Assembly: GCF_000718025.1 (NCBI RefSeq)
Contig: NZ_JODS01000034.1
Span: 1 to 64,000 of the forward strand
Source of the DNA: Kitasatospora purpeofusca
GTDB lineage: Bacteria > Actinomycetota > Actinomycetes > Streptomycetales > Streptomycetaceae
Length of the DNA: 64,000 bases
Direction of reading: 5' to 3'
Both the position numbers and the translations under genes were made by a program. Within the stretch, counting starts at the first letter, position 1; every line of letters starts with the position of its first letter. Of this stretch, positions 35,280-43,303 are shown piece by piece. The notes beneath the pieces were generated by a model that was not told where the DNA came from, searched no databases, and worked only from the letters and a program-made list of their open reading frames with translations.

Positions 35280-35310
35280 CCGAGGGCCCCTGCCGTGCGG
35301 GGGCCCTCGG
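35280..35310 (+). terminator. terminator after the cysA-DUF1416 operon
   Basis: CCGAGGGCCCC (35280-35290) pairs with GGGGCCCTCGG (35300-35310) over 11 bp. It lies between DUF1416 and the DUF3099 gene. Confidence 0.85.
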
Positions 35311-35325
35311 GCATACCGTGGACGT

Positions 35326-35604
35326 GTGCAGGCACGTCGGCGACACCGCTACTACTTCGCCATGATGGGCGTCTGCCTCGGGCTGTTCGTGCTGGCCTGG
35401 GGCGTCGTGCGGTTCTGGTCCGTCCCGGCCGCGATCGCCATGTGCGTGGTCGCGATGGTGATCCCGCCCGCCGCCGCGGTCTTCGCCAACAAGCGGGACC
35501 CCGAGGACGACTGGTGGAACGACCCTCGCTGGGAGGACCCGAAGTGGGACGAGCCCGGCCACGACCGGGACCGCCCGGACCGCCCCGACCGCCGGGATCA
35601 GTAG
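35326..35604 (+). CDS. DUF3099 family membrane protein
   Basis: A 92-residue protein with two membrane helices (about residues 10-27 and 33-51) and a long acidic, Trp/Asp-rich cytoplasmic tail (EDDWWNDPRWEDPKWDEP, then DRPDR repeats). This matches DUF3099. The GTG at 35326 begins soon after the terminator. The 3' end overlaps the convergent DsrE gene by seven bases. Function unknown. Confidence 0.85.
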   Translation: MQARRRHRYYFAMMGVCLGLFVLAWGVVRFWSVPAAIAMCVVAMVIPPAAAVFANKRDPEDDWWNDPRWEDPKWDEPGHDRDRPDRPDRRDQ

Positions 35605-35966
35605 ACGAGCGCCTGCACGCCGTCGGCCATGATCTCGCTGACGAAGACCTGCGCGCCCGCGATCCGGACGCCCTCGACGGTGTCCTTCTGCTCGATCCCG
35701 CGCCGCACCGCACACTGGGTGCAGAGGGTGACCGTGCCGGCCGCCAGGACCGACTCCAGCAGGTCCGGCAGCGGGGCCGCGTGCGGCAGCTCGAACTCGG
35801 CCGCGCGCCCGGGCAGCGCGAACCAGGACGACTCCCCGGTCAGCCAGAGCGAGACCTCGACCCCGCTGGCGACGGCGACCGCCGCCACCGTGAACGCCTG
35901 CGAGCACCGCTCCGGCGCGTCCGCTCCGGCGGTGACCTTGATGACGAGCTTCTTCTGAGACGACAT
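35598..35966 (-). CDS. DsrE-family protein
   Basis: A 122-residue protein of the DsrE/DsrF-like fold (KLVIKVTAGADAPERCSQAF, VEVSLWLTGESSWFAL, GTVTLCTQCAVRRGIEQ, with a CTQC pair that could relay sulfur). It lies next to the sulfur genes but on the other strand. ATG 35966 lacks a good ribosome site and has a TACTGT-like box close upstream, so it may be leaderless. Confidence 0.88.
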   Translation of the reverse strand: MSSQKKLVIKVTAGADAPERCSQAFTVAAVAVASGVEVSLWLTGESSWFALPGRAAEFELPHAAPLPDLLESVLAAGTVTLCTQCAVRRGIEQKDTVEGVRIAGAQVFVSEIMADGVQALVY

Positions 35967-36078
35967 GCGGACACAGTAGATCGCCGTCGTGGTGGGGCTC
36001 ACCGAGACCCGTCGGCACCGTCCGGATAGAGTGAGCGGCAGCAAAATCCACACACTGTCGCCGCCCTGGGAGCCCCCC

Positions 36079-36186
36079 GTGTCCGGTCTGGAAATCTTCT
36101 TCGACGGTCTGCTGGCCCTCATGGCCGTGCTGATCACCTGGTTCGCCGTCTTCTCGGTGATGAAGCTGTACCAGGGCCAGCGCTGA
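36079..36186 (+). CDS. 35-residue single-helix membrane protein
   Basis: A very small protein: SGLEIFFDGLLALMAVLI then TWFAVFSVMKLYQGQR. One membrane helix fills most of it, ending with a basic MKLYQGQR tail. Similar tiny proteins recur at this place in Streptomyces, next to the nitrobindin-like gene. The GTG at 36079 is the likely start. Function unknown. Confidence 0.7.
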   Translation: MSGLEIFFDGLLALMAVLITWFAVFSVMKLYQGQR

Positions 36187-36238
36187 GCGACTGCCGTACG
36201 GTTGAAGTGATCCCGCACCGACGACAGCGACCAGGAAC

Positions 36239-36841
36239 ATGATCGAGATCCCCTCTGACCTCCACAAGGACGTCGTCCCGCTGGCCTTCCTCCTCGGCAC
36301 CTGGGAGGGCGCGGGCGTCTACGCCCCCCTGCCGGGCTCGGAGGGCCAGGACACCGAGAAGTGCAACTTCGGCCAGGAGATCGTCATCCGTCACGACGGA
36401 CGGCCCTTCCTGGAGTTCCGCTCCCGCACCTGGGTGCTGGACAGCGAGGGCGAGAAGGTCCGTCCGCTGGAGAACGAGCACGCCTTCTGGCGCGTGACCA
36501 GCAACCAGCACGGCGCCAGCGGTGCCCGCGGGATCGAGATCTCCTCCGTCCGCGACGACGGCACGGTGGAGATCTGGTACGGCGAGCTGGCCGACGGCAA
36601 GCCGCAGATCGACGTCTCCACCGACGCGGTGGCCCGGATCGAGGGCTCCCCGGAGTACTCGGGCGGCAAGCGGCTCTACGGCTTCGTCAACGAGGAACTG
36701 CTCTGGGTCGGCGAGAAGGCCGCCCCGAACGTCCCGCTGCGCCCGTACATGTCCGCCCAGCTGAAGAAGGTGCTCTCGCCGGCCCAGCTGATCAAGGACA
36801 TCAACGACCTGCCGGACGACGGCATCGCGTTCTTCAAGTAG
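36239..36841 (+). CDS. nitrobindin-like heme-binding beta-barrel family protein
   Basis: A 200-residue lipocalin-like protein of the nitrobindin/DUF1794 family (FLLGTWEGAGVYAPLPG near the start, EFRSRTWVLDSEGEKVRPLENEHAFWRV in the middle). In true nitrobindins a histidine near the C-terminus binds heme iron. Here the matching region reads PLRPYMSAQLKKV with no histidine, and none occurs in the last 100 residues, so heme binding by that ligand is unlikely. Cytosolic. ATG 36239. Confidence 0.85.
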   Translation: MIEIPSDLHKDVVPLAFLLGTWEGAGVYAPLPGSEGQDTEKCNFGQEIVIRHDGRPFLEFRSRTWVLDSEGEKVRPLENEHAFWRVTSNQHGASGARGIEISSVRDDGTVEIWYGELADGKPQIDVSTDAVARIEGSPEYSGGKRLYGFVNEELLWVGEKAAPNVPLRPYMSAQLKKVLSPAQLIKDINDLPDDGIAFFK

Positions 36842-36871
36842 GAAGCACGCGGCGTCCGCCGAGGCGCACAG

Positions 36872-36905
36872 GTGTAGGGACCGGCCCGTCGGCCGGTCCC
36901 TACAC
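36872..36905. terminator. perfect 15-bp inverted repeat between the nitrobindin-like gene and nur
   Basis: GTGTAGGGACCGGCC (36872-36886) pairs perfectly with 36891-36905 around a CGTC loop. It can end the nitrobindin-like transcript, but its end is only 39 bases before the nur start, so it may also lie in the nur promoter or leader. Confidence 0.8.
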
Positions 36906-36944
36906 TTGCTTCAGGACCCCCGACGTTTGGCAGGGAACAGGACC

Positions 36945-37409
36945 GTGGCGGACACCGGCACCACCGACTGGCAGCTCTCCGGAGACTGGAAGGCCGACCT
37001 GCGCGAGCGCGGCTACCGGCTCACCCCGCAGCGCCAGCTCGTGCTGGAGGCGGTCGACGCGCTCGACCACGCCACCCCGGACGAGATCCTCGGCCACGTC
37101 CGGCAGACCGCCAGCGGCGTCAACATCTCCACCGTCTACCGGACCCTGGAGCTGCTGGAGGAGCTCGGCCTGGTCTCGCACGCCCACCTCGGCCACGGCG
37201 CCCCGACCTACCACCTGGCCGGCCGCCACCACCATCTGCACCTGGTCTGCCGGGACTGCGAGAAGGTCACCGAGACCGGCACCGAGATCGCCCAGCCGCT
37301 GATCGACAGCCTGCGTGCGCAGCACGGTTTCGACACCGACCTCAAGCATTTCGCCATCTTCGGCCGCTGCGCCGACTGCTCCGCGAAGCGCGCCGCCGAG
37401 CGGTCGTAA
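36945..37409 (+). CDS. nur: nickel-responsive Fur-family regulator Nur
   Basis: A 154-residue Fur-family repressor that controls nickel uptake and superoxide dismutase genes in streptomycetes. The DNA-binding part is YRLTPQRQLVLEAVDALDHATPDEI. All metal-ligand positions of S. coelicolor Nur are matched with an offset of nine: His42, His95, His97, His99 (M-site) and His79, His81, His135 (nickel site). Two Cys pairs are also kept (VCRDC, GRCADC). The start is GTG 36945 with AGGGA upstream. ygfZ follows ten bases later. Confidence 0.92.
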   Translation: MADTGTTDWQLSGDWKADLRERGYRLTPQRQLVLEAVDALDHATPDEILGHVRQTASGVNISTVYRTLELLEELGLVSHAHLGHGAPTYHLAGRHHHLHLVCRDCEKVTETGTEIAQPLIDSLRAQHGFDTDLKHFAIFGRCADCSAKRAAERS

Positions 37410-37419
37410 GCTTGCCGGT

Positions 37420-38391
37420 ATGACCGGTCTGAAGAGCCCGCTGCTTGCGCTGCCCGGAGCCGTCCCCGCCGAGGGCGCCGACGAGGGCGTCGCCGCCCAC
37501 TACGGCGACATCTTCCGCGAGCAACGGAGCCTCGCCCAGGGGTCCGGCTTCGTCGACCTCTCGCACCGCGGGGTGCTCACCGTCACCGGCGACGACCGGC
37601 TGAGCTGGCTGCACCTGCTGCTCACCCAGCACGTCAGCGCACTGCCGTCGGGGCAGGCCACCGAGGCGCTGGTGCTCTCCCCGAACGGGCACGTCGAGCA
37701 CGCCCTCTACCTGGTCGACGACGGCACCACCACCTGGGCGCACGTCGAGCCGGGCACCCAGCAGGCGCTGATCGGCTACCTGGAGAGCATGAAGTTCTTC
37801 TACCGGGTCGAGGTGGCCGACGCGACCGCCGACTTCGCGGTGGTCCACCTGCCGGCCGGCTCGACCGTCTCCGCCGAGGGCGCGGCCGCCGTCCGCGAGC
37901 TGACCTACGGGCGGGACCTCTTCCTGCCGCGCGCCGAACTCGCCGCGCTGACCTCGGGCTACGGCCCGGCGGCCGGCGTCTGGGCCTACGAGGCGCTGCG
38001 GATCGAGGGCCACCGGCCGCGGCTCGGCTTCGAGACCGACCACCGGACCATCCCGCACGAGGTGGACTGGCTGACCACCGCCGTCCACCTGCAGAAGGGC
38101 TGCTACCGGGGACAGGAGACGGTGGCCCGGGTGCACAACCTGGGGCGGCCGCCGCGCCGGCTGGTCTTCCTGCACCTGGACGGCACCGAGGAGGTGCTGC
38201 CCCCGCACGGGACGGAGGTGCGGCTCGCCTCGGACCCGCAGGGGCGCTCGCTCGGCTTCGTGACCTCCTCGGCGCGCCACCACGAGCTCGGGCCGGTCGC
38301 GCTGGCCGTCGTGAAGCGGAACGTGCCGGTGGACGCGGTGCTGCTGGCCGGCACGGTGCCGGGCACGCAGGACGTGATCGTCCCGCAGTAG
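37420..38391 (+). CDS. ygfZ: YgfZ/GcvT-type folate-binding protein
   Basis: A 323-residue tetrahydrofolate-binding protein that supports assembly or repair of some iron-sulfur enzymes. The family motif K-G-C-Y-x-G-Q-E is present as LQKGCYRGQETVARVHN near residue 230. The N-terminal GcvT-like fold has VDLSHRGVLTVTGDDRLSWLHLLLTQ. It starts ten bases after nur and is probably cotranscribed. Confidence 0.93.
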   Translation: MTGLKSPLLALPGAVPAEGADEGVAAHYGDIFREQRSLAQGSGFVDLSHRGVLTVTGDDRLSWLHLLLTQHVSALPSGQATEALVLSPNGHVEHALYLVDDGTTTWAHVEPGTQQALIGYLESMKFFYRVEVADATADFAVVHLPAGSTVSAEGAAAVRELTYGRDLFLPRAELAALTSGYGPAAGVWAYEALRIEGHRPRLGFETDHRTIPHEVDWLTTAVHLQKGCYRGQETVARVHNLGRPPRRLVFLHLDGTEEVLPPHGTEVRLASDPQGRSLGFVTSSARHHELGPVALAVVKRNVPVDAVLLAGTVPGTQDVIVPQ

Positions 38392-38424
38392 CGGAGGTCC
38401 GGCGCGGCGGATCCCGAAGCGGGG

Positions 38425-38865
38425 TCAGACCTCGACCAGGACGGTGAACGGGCCGTCGTTCACCAGCGCCACCTTCATGTCGGCGCCGAAGCGGCCGGTC
38501 TCGACCTCGGCGCCGAGCGCGCGCAGCTGGGCGACCACCTCGTCCACCAGCGGCTCGGCGACCGGGCCGGGCGCGGCGGCGTTCCAGGTGGGGCGGCGGC
38601 CCTTGCGGGCGTCGCCGTAGAGCGTGAACTGGCTGATGACCAGCAGTGGCGCCGCGATGTCCGAGCAGGACCGCTCGACGCCGTCCCCGTCGGCGGGCAG
38701 CAGCCGTAGGGTCCAGAGCTTGCGGGCGAGCTGGGCCGCCTTGGCGGGGGTGTCGTCGTGGGTGACGCCGACCAGGGCGCAGAGCCCCGGCCCCTCGATC
38801 GCGCCGACGGTCTCGCCGGCCACCGTCACCCGGGCCTCGCTCACTCGCTGCACCACTGCTCGCAT
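38425..38865 (-). CDS. dtd: D-aminoacyl-tRNA deacylase
   Basis: A 146-residue proofreading enzyme that removes D-amino acids or glycine from mischarged tRNA. Family motifs are clear: MRAVVQRVSEARVTV at the start, SQFTLYGD and NDGPFTVLVEV at the end (the cross-subunit NxGP loop; Asp replaces the usual Ser, as in many actinobacteria). Convergent with ygfZ. Confidence 0.95.
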   Translation of the reverse strand: MRAVVQRVSEARVTVAGETVGAIEGPGLCALVGVTHDDTPAKAAQLARKLWTLRLLPADGDGVERSCSDIAAPLLVISQFTLYGDARKGRRPTWNAAAPGPVAEPLVDEVVAQLRALGAEVETGRFGADMKVALVNDGPFTVLVEV

Positions 38866-39390
38866 GCGGTCATTCTGCCGGAGGCGGTGGGGGCGCGAGC
38901 AGGCCCCCCAGGGGCGCCTGTCGGCCTGGCGTGCGCCGGGTAGCGTGCGCCTGCGCGCTCCTTGGCGCCGCTCCTGCTGCGAAAAGCTTCGGTCGTATCA
39001 GCCACCCCTCTTCGCCAGGGGGCCGTTCGGGTGCACGGGCGGTGCGGCGGCGGCGGGCGGGGTGGCACGCTGGGGGACCGTACAAGGGCGGAGCCGGCCG
39101 TCCGCCGCGTCATGCGGGGGAGGCCGGGCACGTCCGTGGTCCGGGGCGCCGAAGGTCCGCCGCGCCGGGCCCGGTTCGGCCGGGCGGTCGAGCCGGTAGG
39201 TCAGGCGTTCTGGTCGTGTCGCCCTGGTGGGTGGCCACGGCCGGGGGAGGGAACCATCGCGGGCGTCCGGGCGTGCCTCCGGACGGGAACACGCGCCGAC
39301 GGCGCGCGCGGCGGTGACGGGCCGGACCGGCGGCAGGCGACGGGGTGCCGCGAGCGGGCGGGATCGGGACGACGGCAGGTGGGTTGGTTG
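38866..39390. promoter_or_regulatory. 525-base region between divergent dtd and rsiG
   Basis: This gap contains no credible gene. It has near-repeated GCGTGCGCC and GCGTGCGCCTG units around 38930-38953 with a TAGCGT box between, close to where a promoter would lie. The remainder is unremarkable GC-rich sequence; regulatory sites for rsiG are expected but none is recognised. Confidence 0.4.
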
Positions 39391-39972
39391 ATGGACGCGA
39401 TCGGCACGGCACAGGACCGGTACGAGCGGGCGCCGGAGGACCCCGGTTCCGAACCGGACCTCGGGGGGCTGGGCCTGGACCAGTTGCGGATCCTGCGCCG
39501 GGAGACCCTGGAGCAGGAGGAGGACCTCTCCTACCTGCGGCGGCTGCTGCACGGCCGGATGGACATCCTGCTGGCCGAGCTGGACCGCCGGCCCGACGGC
39601 GGCGCGGCCCGTCCGGCGGACCCGGCGGAGCCGGCCGGCGCGCTGCTGGAGCGGCTGCCCGCCATCCTCACGGACGCGGCGCCGACCGTCCGCCGCTCGG
39701 CCCGGCACGTCACCCTGGGGCCGCCGCGGGGGCAGCAGTCCCAGCTGGAGGCGGACACCCTGATGGGGGACGTGCAGCTGGCCGACCTGTCCGCGCACCC
39801 GGCGACGGAGCTGCTGGCGGCGCTGGAACGGCTGCGCGCGCACGAGCGCGAGGTGTCCGGGCGACGGAAGCGGCTGATGCGGACGGCGGACGGATGCAGT
39901 GCCGAAATCACCCGCAGGTACCGTGATGGGGAAGCACGGGTCGACGACCTGCTCGCAGGCGGCCCGCTCTGA
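39391..39972 (+). CDS. rsiG: anti-sigma factor RsiG (AmfC), c-di-GMP-dependent WhiG inhibitor
   Basis: A 193-residue two-helix coiled-coil protein. RsiG binds sigma WhiG when armed with c-di-GMP and delays sporulation. Each long helix normally carries E-x3-S-x2-R-x3-Q-x3-D. Here the first copy is Glu43-Ser47-Arg50-His54-Asp58 and the second Glu152-Ser156-Arg159-Met163-Asp167, so the Gln is replaced in both while the other ligands remain. The segment CSAEITRRYRDGEA is typical of the family. ATG 39391 has AGGTGGG upstream. Confidence 0.88.
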   Translation: MDAIGTAQDRYERAPEDPGSEPDLGGLGLDQLRILRRETLEQEEDLSYLRRLLHGRMDILLAELDRRPDGGAARPADPAEPAGALLERLPAILTDAAPTVRRSARHVTLGPPRGQQSQLEADTLMGDVQLADLSAHPATELLAALERLRAHEREVSGRRKRLMRTADGCSAEITRRYRDGEARVDDLLAGGPL

Positions 39973-40047
39973 TCGGACGAGGCACCCGGGGTGGGGACGG
40001 GCCCGGCTCGCCCCCGGCTCACCCTCACCTCCGGAAGGCTCTTCGCC

Positions 40048-41004
40048 ATGTCCAATCCTGCCCTGCCCGTGCTCGCCGAGGTCGTCCGTTCGGGCTTCGT
40101 CGAGGGCCGGCACCACGGCTCGCTGGTCCTGCTCGCCGCCGACGGCTCGGTCGAGTTCGCCCTCGGCGCGCCGGACGCCCCGGTGTTCCCCCGCTCCTGC
40201 GCCAAGCCCTTCCAGGCGGTGGCCACCCTGCGGGCCGGGCTGGCGCTGGAGGGCGAGCAGCTGGCGCTGGCGGCGTCCAGCCACTCCGCAGAATCGTTCC
40301 ACCTCGCCGGTGTGCGGCGGATACTCGCCGACGCCGGCCTCGACGAGAGTGCGCTGCGCACCCCGGCCGACCTTCCGCTGGACGAGATGGAGGCCGAACT
40401 CCACCTGCGCTGGGGCGGTGACCACGAGCCCGTGCTGATGGACTGCTCCGGCAAGCACGCCGGCTGGCTGGCCGCCTGCGTGGCCAACGACTGGCCCACC
40501 GACAGCTACCTCGACCCGGCGCACCCGATCCAGCGGCTGGCCCGGGAGGCGCTGGAGGAGGCCGTCGGCGAGACCTCCGCGCACGCCGGGGTGGACGGCT
40601 GCGGCGCGCCGCTGCTGGCCGTCAGCCTGACCGGCCTGGCCCGCGGCTACCGCTCCCTGGTGCTGGCCGAGCCCGGCACCCCGCAGCGCCGGGTCGCCGA
40701 CGCGATGCGGGCGCACCCCGAGTACGTGGCCGGCACCCGCCGCGCCGACACCCGGCTGATGCGGGCGGTGCCGGGCGCGCTCGCCAAGATGGGCGCCGAG
40801 GCCGTCCAGGTGGTCGCGCTGCCGGACGGCCGGGCGCTCGCCTTCAAGATCGAGGACGGTGCGGAGCGGGCCCGCGGCCCGGTCCTCGCCGCCGCCCTGC
40901 GCCGGCTCGGGGTCACCACCGAGGACGGCACGATCGACCGGATCGCCGCCGCGCCGCTGCTGGGCGGCGGCATCCCGGTCGGCGAGGTCCGCGCGGCGTT
41001 CTGA
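40048..41004 (+). CDS. L-asparaginase, Rhizobium etli (AnsA) type
   Basis: A 318-residue enzyme hydrolysing asparagine to aspartate and ammonia, of the family unlike E. coli AnsA/B. Catalytic positions are visible: Ser50 and Lys53 in PRSCAKPFQAV, and Cys133 with Lys136 in DCSGKHAGWLAAC. GVDGCGAPLLAVSLTG is a further family block. ATG 40048 has GGAAGG upstream. No signal peptide, so cytosolic. Confidence 0.9.
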   Translation: MSNPALPVLAEVVRSGFVEGRHHGSLVLLAADGSVEFALGAPDAPVFPRSCAKPFQAVATLRAGLALEGEQLALAASSHSAESFHLAGVRRILADAGLDESALRTPADLPLDEMEAELHLRWGGDHEPVLMDCSGKHAGWLAACVANDWPTDSYLDPAHPIQRLAREALEEAVGETSAHAGVDGCGAPLLAVSLTGLARGYRSLVLAEPGTPQRRVADAMRAHPEYVAGTRRADTRLMRAVPGALAKMGAEAVQVVALPDGRALAFKIEDGAERARGPVLAAALRRLGVTTEDGTIDRIAAAPLLGGGIPVGEVRAAF

Positions 41005-41179
41005 GCTGTCGCCCGCTCGCAGGGGAGGGTCTCGGGGCGGGTGGACGAGTGGGTCCCGGGGCGGGTGCGCCGCTCCGGGACCCTGCGGCCCCGCTCCGTC
41101 CGGCGGTTGCCGGAGTGCGGACGGGCGGGGCCCGGTGCACGGTGGATCGGGGGCCGTCGCACAGCTGAGGGAGTCCGCC

Positions 41180-41395
41180 ATGAGCGAGCACGTGTACCGG
41201 GTGACCGAGATCGTCGGGTCCTCGACCGAGAGCATCGACGCCGCGATCCGCAACGGCGTGGAACGGGCCTCCCGGACCCTGCGCAACCTCGACTGGTTCG
41301 AGGTGACGCAGGTCCGGGGCCATCTCGCGGACGGGGGGATCCAGCACTTCCAGGTCGGCCTGAAGATCGGCTTCCGGCTGGACGACGAGGGCTGA
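41180..41395 (+). CDS. dodecin
   Basis: A 71-residue flavin-storage protein that forms a 12-subunit shell. Family landmarks are VYRVTEIVGSS, LRNLDWFEVTQVRGH with the flavin-stacking Trp, and IQHFQVGLKIGFRLD with the conserved Gln. ATG 41180 has GAGGGAG upstream. Convergent with hmuV. Confidence 0.93.
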   Translation: MSEHVYRVTEIVGSSTESIDAAIRNGVERASRTLRNLDWFEVTQVRGHLADGGIQHFQVGLKIGFRLDDEG

Positions 41396-41408
41396 GGGCG
41401 GCGCGCGT

Positions 41409-42233
41409 CTACCCGCGCTCGGGCAGCACCAGCGGCACACCCGTCCGCGGGTGCGGCAGCACCTCGACCGGGTGCCCGTACACCTCGCTGAGCAGCGGCG
41501 CCCGCAGCACCTCCGCCACCGGCCCGTCGGCGACGGTGGCGCCGTCGGCCAGCAGCACCACGCGGTCCGCGTAGGCCGCCGCCAGCGACAGGTCGTGCAG
41601 GACGACGACCACGCCGTCCCCGGCGGCGGCCCGGGTCCGGGCGAGCCGCAGCACGAGTTCCTGGTGCCGCAGGTCGAGCGCGGCGGTGGGTTCGTCCAGC
41701 AGCAGCAGGGCAGCGCGCTGGGCGAGCACCCGGGCCAGCGCGACCCGGGCCCGTTCGCCGCCGGAGAGGGCGGTGAACGGTCGTCCGGTGAACGCGGCGG
41801 ACTCGGTGACGGCCATCGCCTCGGCCACCACCCGTTCGTCCTCCTCGGCGGCGGTGGTGCCAGCCCAGGGGGCGCGGCCCATCCGGACCACCTCGTCGGC
41901 CGGGAACGGGAAGGACAGCGCGGCCGCCTGCGGGAGCAGCGCGCGCCGCCGGGCCAGGTCGAGGGGCCGGTAGTCGGCCAGCGGGCGGCCGTCCAGGCGG
42001 ACTTCGCCCGCGCTCGGGACGAGGTCGCCGGCCAGGACGGAGAGCAGGGTGGACTTGCCGGCGCCGTTCGGTCCGAGCAGGGCCACCACTTCGCCGGCCG
42101 TGACCCGGACGTCCGCGCCGGCCAGCAGTTCGCGGCCGCCGAGGCTCAGCCGGACGTCCTTCGCGGTGAGCAGTTCGCTGCCCGGCGCGGGGCGTTCGGG
42201 CGCCTCGGAGCGGTTGCGCAGTCCGAGCCTCAT
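41409..42233 (-). CDS. hmuV: heme ABC transporter ATP-binding protein
   Basis: A 274-residue ATPase for heme import. Walker A is GPNGAGKST, the signature LSGGERARVALARVL, and Walker B ALLLLDEPTAALDLRH, with the switch histidine in VVLHDLSLAAAYAD. Overlaps the permease gene by four bases (ATGA), so the two are coupled. Third gene of hmuTUV behind the iron box. Confidence 0.93.
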   Translation of the reverse strand: MRLGLRNRSEAPERPAPGSELLTAKDVRLSLGGRELLAGADVRVTAGEVVALLGPNGAGKSTLLSVLAGDLVPSAGEVRLDGRPLADYRPLDLARRRALLPQAAALSFPFPADEVVRMGRAPWAGTTAAEEDERVVAEAMAVTESAAFTGRPFTALSGGERARVALARVLAQRAALLLLDEPTAALDLRHQELVLRLARTRAAAGDGVVVVLHDLSLAAAYADRVVLLADGATVADGPVAEVLRAPLLSEVYGHPVEVLPHPRTGVPLVLPERG

Positions 42234-43303
42234 GCCCAGCCTCCCTGCTTGGTCCGGGTGCGGCGCAGCAGCCAGAAGAAGAACGGGCTGCCGATCAGCG
42301 CGGTGAGTACGCCGAGCGGGAGTTCGGCCGGTTCGGCCAGGGTGCGGGCGGCGAGGTCGGCGGCGACCAGGACGAGCGCGCCGGCGAGCGCGGAGGCGGG
42401 CAGCAGGAAGCGGTGGCCGGGGCCGGCGAGCATCCGCAGCAGGTGCGGGACGACCAGGCCGACGAAGCCGATGATGCCGCTGACCGCGACCGCGGCGGCG
42501 GTGAGCAGGGCGACGACGGTGATCAGCACCAGCCGCATCCGCTCGACGTCCACGCCGAGGTGCCGGGCGGGCCGTTCGCCGAGCGCCAGCAGGTCCAGCG
42601 AGCGGGCGTAGCGGGGTGCGACGGCGAGGCCGACGAGCGCGAACGGGAGCACGCCGAGGACCTTGCCCCAGGTGGCCTGGGAGAGCGAGCCGAGCTGCCA
42701 GAAGGTGACCTGGCTGATCGCGGCGGTGTCGGCGGTGAACAGGAACAGGCCGATCAGGGCGCCGCAGAAGGCGTTCACCGCGACGCCGGTGAGGATCAGG
42801 GTGACCACTTCGGAGCGGCCGCCGGAGCGGGACATCGCGTACACCGCGAAGACCGTCAGCAGGCCGGTGACGAAGGCGGAGGCGGTGACCGTCCAGGTGC
42901 CGAGCGCGTCCAGGCCGAGCACGATGCAGCCGACGGCGCCGACCGCGCCGCCGGAGGAGACGCCGATGACGGCCGGTTCGGCGAGCGGGTTGCCGAACAC
43001 GCCCTGCATCAGGGCGCCCGCGCAGCCGAGCGAGCCGCCGACCAGCAGGGCCAGCACGACCCGGGGCAGCCGGACGTTCCAGAGCACCGACTCGGGGACG
43101 CGGTCGAGTTCGTGGCCGCCGAGGCCGAGCCGGTGGCCGAAGGAGGCGAGGATGTCGCCGAGCGGGATCCGGTAGGCGCCGATGCCGGCCGCGAGCACGG
43201 CGCAGACCACCAGGGCGACGGCGAGGCCGGCGGTGAGCAGGGTGGTCCGGCCGGGCCGTCGCACGGTCGTGGCGGCGCTGCCGCCGGTCGCGGTGGCGGT
43301 CAC
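42230..43303 (-). CDS. hmuU: heme ABC transporter permease
   Basis: A 357-residue FecCD-family permease with about ten membrane helices. Typical blocks are WNVRLPRVVLALLVGGSLGCAGALMQGVFGNPLAEPAVIGVSSGGAVGA and SGIIGFVGLVVPHLLRMLAGPGHR. GTG 43303 overlaps the hmuT stop by four bases (GTGA). Confidence 0.93.
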   Translation of the reverse strand: MTATATGGSAATTVRRPGRTTLLTAGLAVALVVCAVLAAGIGAYRIPLGDILASFGHRLGLGGHELDRVPESVLWNVRLPRVVLALLVGGSLGCAGALMQGVFGNPLAEPAVIGVSSGGAVGAVGCIVLGLDALGTWTVTASAFVTGLLTVFAVYAMSRSGGRSEVVTLILTGVAVNAFCGALIGLFLFTADTAAISQVTFWQLGSLSQATWGKVLGVLPFALVGLAVAPRYARSLDLLALGERPARHLGVDVERMRLVLITVVALLTAAAVAVSGIIGFVGLVVPHLLRMLAGPGHRFLLPASALAGALVLVAADLAARTLAEPAELPLGVLTALIGSPFFFWLLRRTRTKQGGWA

